A DNA stretch of 14,427 nt, taken from Alphaproteobacteria bacterium (lineage in GTDB: Bacteria; Pseudomonadota; Alphaproteobacteria; Caulobacterales; Caulobacteraceae). The stretch covers positions 1 through 14,427 of the forward strand of contig JAHINZ010000176.1 in assembly GCA_018895795.1 (NCBI GenBank). The letters run 5' to 3'. Below, one piece after another: positions 6,513 to 13,099 of the stretch (the first letter of the stretch is position 1; every line of letters starts with the position of its first letter). Below the pieces are notes generated by a model. It ran no database searches. It saw only the letters and a list, made by a program, of their open reading frames with translations, and was not told the DNA's origin. Made by a program: the position numbers and the translations under genes.

Positions 6513-7439
6513 ATGATACTGACCTGTCCGGAGTGCGCCAGCCGCTATTTCGTCGACGACGCCAAGGTCGGCGCGGCTGGTCGTGTCGTGCGTTGCGCCT
6601 CCTGTGGCCATCGCTGGACCGCGCGTAACGAAGAAACAAACGACCTTTTCGACGAGCCCGCCGACACCGGCGTGAGCAGCGACGCCGAGCTGGCGGCGCT
6701 GAACGCCGCCGCCGCCGCGACCGCGACCGCCGAAACCGAATCCGAACCACCGGTCAGCGCCCTGCCGGGCGAGGAACTGCCCAAGGTTTTCCGGGCCCGG
6801 GCCGACGCCGAGCGCCGCCTGCGCGAAGCCACGACCACCGGGGTTGTCTGGGCCGGCATGGCGGCCGCCATGGCGGTGACGATCGTCGGCGCCCTGATTT
6901 TCCGCATCGACGTCGTGCGGCTGTTGCCCAGCTCGGCCGGGGCCTATGCCAGCGTCGGCCTGCCGGTGAACACCGTCGGGCTGGTGATCGAGAACCTGAA
7001 GGCCGAACCCTCGCTGGAAGACGGCCACGCCGCCGTGACCATCAGCGGCGTGATGCGCAACATCACCGATCACGCGGTGGTCTCGCCGCCTCTGCGGGTC
7101 GAACTGCGCAACGCCAAGGACAAGCGGGTGGCCGGCCGGATCGCCGCCGCCGCCGATCCGAAGATCCCGCCCAGTGAAGTGCGTCATTTCGCGATCACCA
7201 TTATCGATCCGCCCCGCACGGCCAAGGATCTGGTCATTGATTTCGTGGTCGAGCCCGGCGCGGCCAGGGCGGTCAAGGCGGCTCTGAAGACCCCCGCCAA
7301 GCCCGCGCCCGAGCCGGAACTCGCCCTGCGCGGCGCCCAGGATGCGGTCGCCGCGGGAGAAGCGGCTGGACATGAACCCTCGGGACATGAGACCGGAGCG
7401 CCTCCCTCTGACTCTCACGAACCCGCGCATCATGAATGA
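6513..7439 (+). CDS. MJ0042-type zinc-ribbon protein with transmembrane segment and DUF3426 domain
   Basis: A 308-residue protein. Residues 1-36 form a zinc ribbon: C5-x2-C8 (TCPECASRYFVDD), then C28-x2-C31 (RCASCGHRW). A low-complexity acidic and Ala-rich linker (40-90) leads to a single transmembrane helix at about 111-131 (VVWAGMAAAMAVTIVGALIF). Residues about 148-248 (ASVGLPVNTVGLVIENLKAE, then ISGVMRNITDHAV) match DUF3426, a beta-rich domain. The predicted layout is a cytoplasmic zinc finger and periplasmic DUF3426. The tail is Pro/Glu/His-rich (HEPSGHETGAPPSDSHEP) and may bind metal or be disordered. Family function is not well defined; related alphaproteobacterial proteins are sometimes called PilZ- or thioredoxin-like by mistake. 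No ribosome site precedes ATG 6513; TACGAT at 6499-6504 would suit a leaderless transcript. It overlaps hpt by 8 bp. Confidence 0.85.
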   Translation: MILTCPECASRYFVDDAKVGAAGRVVRCASCGHRWTARNEETNDLFDEPADTGVSSDAELAALNAAAAATATAETESEPPVSALPGEELPKVFRARADAERRLREATTTGVVWAGMAAAMAVTIVGALIFRIDVVRLLPSSAGAYASVGLPVNTVGLVIENLKAEPSLEDGHAAVTISGVMRNITDHAVVSPPLRVELRNAKDKRVAGRIAAAADPKIPPSEVRHFAITIIDPPRTAKDLVIDFVVEPGAARAVKAALKTPAKPAPEPELALRGAQDAVAAGEAAGHEPSGHETGAPPSDSHEPAHHE

Positions 7440-7962
7440 CACCGTCCGCCCCGAAGTCCTGATTTCGGAAACCGAGATCGCCGCGCGCGTTCAGGCGCTC
7501 GCCAACGCCATCGCCCCCCGCATCGATGACGACACCGTCGCCGTATGCCTGCTGACCGGCGGGCTGTGGTTCGCCGCCGACCTGACCCGGGCGCTGTGGA
7601 AGGCGGGCCGCAATGTCCGCTTCGACGCGCTGTGGCTGGCCTCCTACCATGACGAGCGCAAGAGCTCGGGCCGTTGCGAGGTCCGCGCCGACCTGCAGCG
7701 CCCGCTGGTCGGTCGCCGCGCCCTGGTGGTCGATGACGTGTTCGATTCCGGCCTGTCGCTCAGCGAGGCCTCGCGCCTCGTCAAGGACGCCGGCGCCAGC
7801 GAGGTGATGACGGCCGTCTTCGCTCGCAAGCCCTGGCCGACCAAGCGCAACATGGAGCCTGACTTCGTCGCCTGGGAAGCCCCGTCGCGCTATCTGGTCG
7901 GCTATGGCCTCGACGACGAGGGCAAGAGCCGTGGCCTGCCCTATATCGGCGCGATGGACTGA
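7432..7962 (+). CDS. hpt: Hypoxanthine(-guanine) phosphoribosyltransferase
   Basis: A 176-residue cytosolic purine-salvage enzyme converting hypoxanthine and/or guanine plus PRPP to IMP/GMP. Features in order: LTGGLWFAADL (41-51, HPRT motif I region), SYHDERKSSG (71-80, flexible loop with the SSG variant), the PRPP-binding signature ALVVDDVFDSGLSL (97-110), Lys in RKPWPTKRN (132-140), DFVAWEAPSRYLVGYGLDD (144-162), then GLPYIGAM at the C-terminus. All align with the bacterial HPRT order. Length is typical of the family. ATG 7432 is internal to the end of the zinc-ribbon gene and overlaps it by 8 bp, so the two are probably translated from one message. Upstream in-frame starts (7342, 7372) would only add residues coded inside the neighbour. 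Substrate preference cannot be read from sequence. Confidence 0.93.
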   Translation: MNDTVRPEVLISETEIAARVQALANAIAPRIDDDTVAVCLLTGGLWFAADLTRALWKAGRNVRFDALWLASYHDERKSSGRCEVRADLQRPLVGRRALVVDDVFDSGLSLSEASRLVKDAGASEVMTAVFARKPWPTKRNMEPDFVAWEAPSRYLVGYGLDDEGKSRGLPYIGAMD

Positions 7963-7980
7963 TCGACGTCTGACCTTGAA

Positions 7981-8047
7981 TCCCTTTCTCTTTGAGAGAG
8001 GGCGGGGCCCGCCGCGCAGCGGTGGGAGGGTGAGCGGTTACACCGCT
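7981..8047. repeat. REP-like compound palindrome downstream of hpt
   Basis: Three stem-loops lie head to tail. CCCTTTCTC (7982-7990) pairs with GAGAGAGGG (7994-8002) with one G-T pair. CCCGCCGC (8008-8015) pairs with GCGGTGGG (8019-8026) with one G-T pair. AGCGGT (8033-8038) pairs with ACCGCT (8042-8047). The pattern of a CCCT-type stem, then GGGGCCCGCCGC-GCGGTGGGAGGGTGAG, is one I associate with dispersed intergenic repeats in Caulobacterales. It may also stabilise the 3' end of the zinc-ribbon/hpt transcript. The copy number in the genome is not visible here. Confidence 0.6.
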
Positions 8048-8100
8048 GGCCGGAGAAATCTCGATTTCGGTGATTGTAGTGACAGACGGAGACTACTGGA

Positions 8101-8204
8101 CCTGTCACCGGATTCTGCGGCATCTCCGACCTCCCTTCGAGATCGGAAAATGTGTCACGGATGTCTCCGAACACCTGTCACGCATGTCCCCGGTCTGGAC
8201 ATCA
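8101..8204. repeat. Degenerate tandem TGTCACG repeats, resembling an insertion-sequence end
   Basis: TGTCACGGATGTCTCCG (8153-8169) is repeated as TGTCACGCATGTCCCCG (8176-8192), 15 of 17 identical and offset 23 bp. A third, poorer copy begins TGTCACCGGAT at 8103. Paired repeats of this kind occur at the ends of integrase-type (IS3/IS481-like) elements in alphaproteobacteria; this comparison is from memory. No transposase frame is present, so this would be a solo end or remnant. Short open frames crossing it (8070-8303 plus, 8155-8892 minus) look like by-products rather than genes. The stretch is visibly less GC-rich than the coding flanks. Confidence 0.45.
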
Positions 8205-8237
8205 AAGAGAGAGGGCTTCGGGCAAGGGTTTCGGTCG

Positions 8238-8274
8238 GGGCCCCTATCCCCGTCCTCGCACGGGGATAGAGCCC
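8238..8274. other. Strong isolated stem-loop
   Basis: CTATCCCCG (8244-8252) and CGGGGATAG (8261-8269) form a perfect 9-bp stem with an 8-base loop. GGGC (8238-8241) and GCCC (8271-8274) extend it across a small internal loop. No T-tract follows on either strand, so it is not a classic terminator. It lies between the IS-like repeats and the second REP-like palindrome. Another small stem, GATGC (8323-8327) with GCATC (8337-8341), follows. Confidence 0.5.
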
Positions 8275-8370
8275 TGTCAGAGCCAACAAATTCAACGCCC
8301 TAACCGCCCGACCCAGCGTCACGATGCAAAATCGACGCATCACCCCCAAAACCTCCCGCATACTACCTCT

Positions 8371-8425
8371 CGCCCCGCCCCTGGGGAGGCCGTCCAGCTG
8401 GCGACCTGACGGGGGGTGGGGGCGG
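8371..8425. repeat. Second REP-like palindrome
   Basis: CCGCCCC (8375-8381) pairs with GGGGCGG (8419-8425), enclosing GGGGAGGCCGTCCAGCTGG, which contains the 8-bp palindrome CCAGCTGG (8394-8401). C-rich and G-rich arms around a CCAGCTGG-type core are typical of dispersed intergenic repeats in GC-rich alphaproteobacteria (from memory). No gene overlaps it. Confidence 0.4.
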
Positions 8426-8460
8426 TCGAGCGGGTCGCGCCCGTCGGCCGTCGTCGAAGG

Positions 8461-8533
8461 CCCGGCGGGGTCTGGCTGAGCGGGACACCCCTCGAGGACC
8501 GTCCCGTGTCGAGGCCAGGCCCAGACCGCCGGG
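8461..8533. other. Long bulged stem-loop, candidate structured RNA or cruciform
   Basis: CCCGGCGG (8461-8468) pairs with CCGCCGGG (8526-8533), and after a two-base bulge TCTGG (8471-8475) pairs with CCAGA (8521-8525), giving a 13-bp stem. Inside it CGGGAC (8481-8486) pairs with GTCCCG (8501-8506), with the palindrome CCTCGAGG in the apical loop. The nested stems span 73 bases. Strand is unknown. I recognise no family: it lacks core motifs I would expect of RNase P RNA, SRP RNA or tmRNA. It could be a non-coding RNA, the end of a transposable element, or a structured untranslated region. Confidence 0.45.
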
Positions 8534-8568
8534 ACCACCCTTCGCCGACGCCCGGCAAGGCGCGCCAG

Positions 8569-8657
8569 GCGCGGGCTGAAATCGCCCGCGCGGTCCGGAA
8601 GGGTCGCTTCCCTTCCGCCCGTCGGGGGCTGAAATCGGGAGCGGGTTAAAACCCCGC
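8569..8657. other. Tandem stem-loops with a 12-bp direct repeat
   Basis: Three adjacent stems: GCGCGGGC (8569-8576) with GCCCGCGC (8584-8591), 7-base loop TGAAATC; CGGAAGGG (8596-8603) with CCCTTCCG (8610-8617); GCGGG (8641-8645) with CCCGC (8653-8657). The 12-mer GGGCTGAAATCG occurs twice (8573-8584 and 8626-8637), once covering the loop of the first stem and once between stems. Perfect 8-bp stems in succession plus an exact repeat exceed what I would expect by eye even in GC-rich DNA, but this has not been tested statistically. Confidence 0.4.
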
Positions 8658-8734
8658 GTCTCGAAGGCTCACCGGAAAATCGATCGCGCGGAGCGCTCCG
8701 GCCCCGGCCGAAACGGTACTCCAACACAACCTCA

Positions 8735-8807
8735 TCCGGGCCTGACCCGGACGCTCCGCCGCCTCCCCAAGTTTTCGGGGGCCGATCTCGCTGGTGAAAC
8801 CGGCGAG
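8735..8807. other. Two further stem-loops upstream of fdhD
   Basis: TCCGGG (8735-8740) pairs with CCCGGA (8746-8751), and CTCGCTGG (8787-8794) pairs with CCGGCGAG (8800-8807) with one G-T pair. Both lie 155-230 bp before the fdhD start and could be in its 5' leader if transcription starts far upstream. From 8808 to 8962 I see only a 10-bp palindrome, CGACCGGTCG (8836-8845), and a weak promoter-like pair GTGACG (8927-8932) and TAGGCT (8950-8955), which would give a nearly leaderless fdhD message. Confidence 0.3.
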
Positions 8808-8962
8808 GCCGCGAACCCGTGCGTGCTGGTTTGATCGACCGGTCGCGCTGGGCGCCCGGCGCGTTCGGGCGTGTGAGGTCCATCCTGTTCACGCCACGCC
8901 GCGCTCGGCGGGGTCAGCATTTGTCGTGACGTGGAGCGGCGGGGCGCGATAGGCTCGCGGTC

Positions 8963-9778
8963 ATGCCGATCCCGACCAGCACTCGCCGTCCCGCTCAGCA
9001 GTGGCGCGCCGACGCCAAGATCGAATCCGTCGAACGCCTGGTGCCTGACGAGGTCGCCGTGGGGCTGTCGTTCGACGGACGGCCGCACACGGTGCTGATG
9101 GCCACGCCCGATGACGTCGAGGACCTGGCCCGGGGTTTCACCCTGACCGAGGCGGTAGCCGGCGCGGCCGACATTCTGCGTGTCGAGGTCCGCGAGACCG
9201 ATCTGGGCCTGCTGGCCGACGTCCGCCTAAGGGTTGGCTCGGTTCGCCACAAGGCCCGGCCGCGCACGCTGGAGGGGCGCTCCAGCTGCGGCTTGTGCGG
9301 CGTGCAGCGTCTGGCCGACGCCGTGCGGCCCTTGCCCCAGGTGGGAGAGGGGCGACAGATCGCCCACCCGGCGGTGCAGCGGGCGCTGGAGGCGCTGACC
9401 CAGGCCCAGACGCTGGGACGTCTGACCCGCGCCACCCACGCCGCCGCCTTCGCCGACCCGGACGGCCGCGTCCGGCTGTCGCGCGAGGATGTCGGCCGCC
9501 ACAACGCCCTGGACAAGCTGGCCGGCGCCATGGCGTCAGCGGCGCTTGACGCCAGCCAGGGTTTCATCGTGGTCACCAGCCGCTGCTCGTTCGAGATGGT
9601 CGAAAAGGCGGTTCGGATCGGCTGTCCGATCCTGGTCGCGGTCTCGGCCCCGACCGAGCTGGCGATCCGCAAGGCCCAGGAGGCGGGACTGACCCTGGTC
9701 GCCCTGGCCCGCGCCGACGGCCACACCGTGTTCAGCCGGGCCGACCGTCTGGTCGAAGCCGCTTTGGAGACCGTCTGA
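8963..9778 (+). CDS. fdhD: FdhD, sulfurtransferase for formate dehydrogenase / molybdoenzyme maturation
   Basis: The 271-residue protein matches FdhD. In E. coli FdhD passes sulfur from the IscS cysteine desulfurase to the bis-MGD molybdenum cofactor, which formate dehydrogenases require. Diagnostic features are the CxxC in RSSCGLCGVQ (Cys109 and Cys112, the sulfur-relay cysteines), SREDVGRHNALDKLAG (173-188), VVTSRCSFEMVEKA (about 203-216) and the C-terminal VALARADGHTVFS. Length fits the family. Start ATG 8963 gives 8 residues before the first aligned region and lacks a clear Shine-Dalgarno. The stop TGA shares its last base with the ATG of the next gene, so the oxidoreductase downstream is the likely client. 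The gene follows the 1-kb non-coding island. Confidence 0.95.
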   Translation: MPIPTSTRRPAQQWRADAKIESVERLVPDEVAVGLSFDGRPHTVLMATPDDVEDLARGFTLTEAVAGAADILRVEVRETDLGLLADVRLRVGSVRHKARPRTLEGRSSCGLCGVQRLADAVRPLPQVGEGRQIAHPAVQRALEALTQAQTLGRLTRATHAAAFADPDGRVRLSREDVGRHNALDKLAGAMASAALDASQGFIVVTSRCSFEMVEKAVRIGCPILVAVSAPTELAIRKAQEAGLTLVALARADGHTVFSRADRLVEAALETV

Positions 9779-12051
9779 TGTCCGAGGCGAAGATTCCGGG
9801 TGTCCGACCCTATGACGCCCCCGCCGGCGGCTGGGGCGCGCTGAAGGCGGTGGCCGGGGCCCTGGGCGACCAGGCGACGGTGATCGAGGGCGGCCGCACC
9901 CTGCTGTCGGCCAACCAGCCCGAGGGTTTCGATTGTCCCGGCTGCGCCTGGCCTGATCCCAAGCACACCTCGTCGTTCGAGTTCTGTGAGAACGGCGCCA
10001 AGGCCGTGGCCTGGGAGGCCACCAGCAAACGCGCCACGCCGGAGGTGTTCGCGCGCCACACGGTGAGCGAGCTGCTGACCTGGAGCGATCACGCGATCGA
10101 GGACCTGGGCCGGCTGACCGAGCCCATGGCCTATGACGCCGCCAGCGACCGCTATCTGCCGATCAGCTGGGACGAGGCCTTCGCGCGGACCGGCGCGGCC
10201 TTGCGGGCGCTGGATGATCCCAACCAGGCTGAATTCTACGCCTCGGGTCGCGCCTCCAACGAAGCGGCGTTTCTCTACCAGCTTCTGGGGCGCAAGTTCG
10301 GGACCAACAATTTCCCGGACTGTTCCAACATGTGCCACGAGCCCACCAGCGTGGGCCTTCCGGACTCGATCGGCATGGGCAAGGGCTCGGTGACGCTGGA
10401 CGATTTCGATTACGCCGACCTGATCCTCTGTTTTGGCCACAACCCCGGCACCAACCATCCCCGGATGATGGCCACCCTGCGCGACGCCGCTCGGCGGGGC
10501 GCGACGATCCTGGCCTTCAACCCGCTGCGCGAGCGGGCGCTGGAAAAGTTCGCCTCGCCGCAGGATCCGGTCGAGATGGCGACCCTGTCCTCGACCCCGA
10601 TCGCCTCGGCCTACTACCAGCTGACCATCGGCGGCGACGCCCTGGCGGTGCAGGGCCTGATGAAGGCCATGCTGGCCCTGGATGCGATCGACCGCGACTT
10701 CATCGCCGAGCACACGACGGGGTTTGAGGCCCTGGCCGCGTCACTGGACGCCTTGGCCTGGCCGGAGATCGAGCGCGGCTCGGGTCTGTCGCGCGCCCAG
10801 CTCGAGGAGGCCGCCGCCGCCTGCGCGCGGTCGGACGCGACGATCCTCTGCTACGGCATGGGCCTGACCCAGCATCGGGACTCCTCGGGCACGGTGCAGC
10901 AACTGGTCAATCTGCTGCTGCTGAAGGGCAATATCGGTCGGCGGGGGGCGGGGATCTGTCCGCTGCGCGGCCACTCCAATGTCCAGGGCGCGCGGACCGT
11001 CGGGGTGGCCGAGAAGCCGCCGGCCGCCTTGCTGGACTCCTTGCGCGAGGTCTTCGGGTTCGAACCGCCCCGCCGCCACGGCCATACGGTGGTCGAGGCG
11101 ATCGAGGCGATGGAGCGCGGCGAGGCCAAGGTGTTCCTGGGCCTGGGCGGCAATTTCGCCGTGGCCGCGCCCGATCCGATCCGCACCTTCGCCGCCCTGC
11201 GCAAGCTGGACCTGGCGGTGCACGTGGCCACCAAGCCCAACCGCACCCATCTGCTGGTCGGCCAGGACAGCCTCCTGTTGCCCTGCCTGGGCCGCACCGA
11301 GATCGACATCCAGGCCGGCGGTCGCCAGGCGGTGACGGTCGAGGACTCGATGTCGATGGTCCACGCCTCCAAGGGCCTCAACGCGCCGGCCTCCGAGCAT
11401 CTGAAGTCCGAGCCGGCGATCGTCGCGGGGATCGCCCGGGCCGTACTGGGGGAAGACGACACGATCGACTGGGCGGGCCTGGCCGGCGACTATGACCGGA
11501 TCCGGACCCTGATCGCCCGCGTGTTTCCCGACGCCTTCGCCGACTATAATGAGCGCGTCCGCGCGCCCGGCGGGTTCCGCCTGCCGGTGCCGCCGTCGGA
11601 TCGGGTGTGGAAGACGGCCTCGGGCAAGGCCAACTTCCTGGTTCACGCGCCCCAGGCCGGCGATCCGCGCCGCGCCGATCCCGAGGTGATGCTGCTGACC
11701 ACCCTGCGCAGCCACGATCAGTACAACACCACGATCTATGGTCAGAACGATCGCTATCGCGGGGTGTTCGGTCGTCGCGACGTGATCTTCGCCAACCCGG
11801 AAGACATCGCCGCGCGCGGACTGACCTCGGGCGACAGGGTGGATCTGGCGGCGGCCTTCGATCCGGGCGATCAGCGGGTGGTGCGCGGTTTCACCGTGGT
11901 GGCGCGCGACATCCCGAGCGGCTGCCTGGCGGCCTATTATCCCGAGACCAATATCCTGATCGACCTGAACGACCGCGATACGCGCAGCGGCACCCCGGCC
12001 TATAAGTCGGTTCCGGTGCGCCTTTCAGCCCACCGACCGGCAGACCCATGA
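9778..12051 (+). CDS. FdhF/YdeP family molybdopterin oxidoreductase
   Basis: The 757-residue protein belongs to the formate-dehydrogenase-like alpha-subunit group typified by E. coli YdeP: predicted bis-MGD molybdoenzymes with unsettled substrates. An N-terminal cysteine cluster reads C53-x2-C56 (DCPGCAWPDP) and C70 (FEFCENGAKAVAWE). At 181-190 DCSNMCHEPT places Cys186-His187 where formate dehydrogenase H has its Mo-ligating selenocysteine and catalytic histidine (UHGP). The molybdopterin-binding core runs about 110-560, with GHNPGTNHPRM, GMGLTQHRDSSGT, GNIGRRGAGICPLRGHSNVQG and LGLGGNFAVAAPD. The C-terminal molybdopterin-dinucleotide-binding barrel covers about 635-750 (LRSHDQYNTTIYG near 643). 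There is no Tat signal, so it should be cytoplasmic. Partner subunits and NAD-binding genes are absent nearby. Co-translation with fdhD supports a formate-type cofactor, but formate as substrate is unproven. Confidence 0.93.
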   Translation: MSEAKIPGVRPYDAPAGGWGALKAVAGALGDQATVIEGGRTLLSANQPEGFDCPGCAWPDPKHTSSFEFCENGAKAVAWEATSKRATPEVFARHTVSELLTWSDHAIEDLGRLTEPMAYDAASDRYLPISWDEAFARTGAALRALDDPNQAEFYASGRASNEAAFLYQLLGRKFGTNNFPDCSNMCHEPTSVGLPDSIGMGKGSVTLDDFDYADLILCFGHNPGTNHPRMMATLRDAARRGATILAFNPLRERALEKFASPQDPVEMATLSSTPIASAYYQLTIGGDALAVQGLMKAMLALDAIDRDFIAEHTTGFEALAASLDALAWPEIERGSGLSRAQLEEAAAACARSDATILCYGMGLTQHRDSSGTVQQLVNLLLLKGNIGRRGAGICPLRGHSNVQGARTVGVAEKPPAALLDSLREVFGFEPPRRHGHTVVEAIEAMERGEAKVFLGLGGNFAVAAPDPIRTFAALRKLDLAVHVATKPNRTHLLVGQDSLLLPCLGRTEIDIQAGGRQAVTVEDSMSMVHASKGLNAPASEHLKSEPAIVAGIARAVLGEDDTIDWAGLAGDYDRIRTLIARVFPDAFADYNERVRAPGGFRLPVPPSDRVWKTASGKANFLVHAPQAGDPRRADPEVMLLTTLRSHDQYNTTIYGQNDRYRGVFGRRDVIFANPEDIAARGLTSGDRVDLAAAFDPGDQRVVRGFTVVARDIPSGCLAAYYPETNILIDLNDRDTRSGTPAYKSVPVRLSAHRPADP

Positions 12052-12161
12052 GCGTGGGGCCGATTTGTGACATCGCGGTCATGACCTCGAATTAAGTCGT
12101 GCCTGACGGCGCGTCTCGCTAGCTTTCCCGCATCAACGCCATCCGACAGGGGAAATATTCG

Positions 12162-13001
12162 ATGCGCGCTCTTCTCGTACTGGCCACCGGCATGGCCGCC
12201 CTGGGTTTCGCGGGCGCCGCCGCCGCGTCCCCTTCGGTCAAGATCAAGGACGCGGTGGTCCGCGTGGTCGTGATTCCCGAAGCCCGCGCCGATGTGAAGG
12301 TCGAGTTCATCACGACCAACAAGAGCTTGCCCTTGACCGTCCGCCAGAGCGGCGATGAGACGATTGTCGATGGCGACCTGCGAATGAACAGGATCAGCAG
12401 CTGCGACAGCAAGATGGGCGTCACCACCATCGGGGTGCGCGGCGTCGGCCACGTGAAGTGGGAAGACATCCCGCAGATCGTCGTGCGGACGCCGATGCGG
12501 GTCGAGGTGTCGGGCGGCGGCGCCGTGTTCGGCAGCGTGGGACGCAGCGAAAGCCTCGAACTGGCCAATGCCGGTTGCGGCGATTGGACGGTGGCCAATG
12601 TTCAGGACAAGCTTGAGGTCAGCCAGGCCGGCTCGGGCGACACCACGGCCGGCACGGCGGGATCGGCCGAGATCAGCATCGCCGGTTCGGGCAGCGTCAA
12701 GACCCAGGCGATCGCGGGTGATGTCGAGGTGTCGATCGCCGGTTCCGGCGACGTCGTCGCCGCCAGCGTCACCGGCAAGATCGAGATCAATGTGATGGGC
12801 TCGGGCGACGTGACCATCGCCGGCGGCCGGGCGCGGTCGATCGAGGTCAACATCATGGGTTCGGGCGACGTCACCCACGACGGCGAGGTCGGCGACGTTG
12901 ACGTGTCGGTGGCCGGTTCGGGCGATGTGCGGATCGCGCGGGCCACCGGCTCGGTCAGCAAGCACGTCGCGGGTTCGGGCGATCTGATTATCGGCCACTG
13001 A
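12162..13001 (+). CDS. Exported DUF2807 (head GIN domain) beta-repeat protein
   Basis: The 279-residue protein has a signal peptide (MRALLVLATG start, hydrophobic to about 19, likely cut after AAA near 20-22) and an exported repeat domain. From about 135 the chain is regular: NAGCGD, QAGSGD, IAGSGS, IAGSGD, VMGSGD, IMGSGD, VAGSGD and VAGSGD, with the first Gly of each G-x-G near 138, 157, 175, 194, 213, 233, 252 and 271. That is a 19-residue (18-20) period, as expected for the right-handed beta-helix of DUF2807 proteins. Residues 25-125 are non-repetitive and carry a single Cys (C81), with C139 in the first repeat. The role is unknown; the family is usually periplasmic or surface-linked. ATG 12162 is preceded by AGGGGAA at a proper distance. 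It is probably monocistronic, 110 bp after the oxidoreductase, with a terminator behind it. Confidence 0.88.
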   Translation: MRALLVLATGMAALGFAGAAAASPSVKIKDAVVRVVVIPEARADVKVEFITTNKSLPLTVRQSGDETIVDGDLRMNRISSCDSKMGVTTIGVRGVGHVKWEDIPQIVVRTPMRVEVSGGGAVFGSVGRSESLELANAGCGDWTVANVQDKLEVSQAGSGDTTAGTAGSAEISIAGSGSVKTQAIAGDVEVSIAGSGDVVAASVTGKIEINVMGSGDVTIAGGRARSIEVNIMGSGDVTHDGEVGDVDVSVAGSGDVRIARATGSVSKHVAGSGDLIIGH

Positions 13002-13040
13002 GCCACGTTCGCTGACCGCGCCTATATATAGAGCGTAGAA

Positions 13041-13072
13041 GAAGGCCCCGGGACGGATGTCCCGGGGCCTTC
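13041..13072. terminator. Strong bidirectional intrinsic terminator
   Basis: A perfect 14-bp stem (13041-13054, GAAGGCCCCGGGAC, with 13059-13072) has a GGAT loop and is followed on the plus strand by GGTCTTTCT. On the minus strand it is followed by TTCTACGCTCTATATATAGG. It lies between the convergent DUF2807 gene (stop 13001) and the outer-membrane gene (stop 13100) and can end transcripts from both. Confidence 0.9.
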
Positions 13073-13099
13073 GGTCTTTCTAGGCTTTCGCGCTCGCGA

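Noticed and set aside
8070..8303. 77-residue plus-strand open frame
   Set aside because: It translates the TGTCACG repeats and a hairpin; no hydrophobic core or family resemblance.
7981..8657. CRISPR array
   Set aside because: Repeats are few, imperfect and unevenly spaced, with no cas genes nearby.
8155..8892. 245-residue minus-strand open frame in the island
   Set aside because: Arg/Pro/Gly-rich with no domain, no ribosome site, and it runs through IS-like repeats and palindromes. It is most likely open by GC bias.
8400..8900. Possible RNase P RNA, SRP RNA, tmRNA or cobalamin riboswitch
   Set aside because: I looked on both strands for core motifs (GAGGAAAGTCCGGGC of RNase P, the SRP domain IV loop, a tmRNA tag frame, the B12 box) and found none.
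8995..10713. 572-residue minus-strand open frame
   Set aside because: Antisense to fdhD and the oxidoreductase, which carry diagnostic motifs; a shadow frame.
12085..12161. CtrA site or clear promoter upstream of the DUF2807 gene
   Set aside because: A single TTAA occurs near 12094 without the second half-site at the proper distance, and the promoter-like CTGACGG/GCTAGC pair has wrong spacing.
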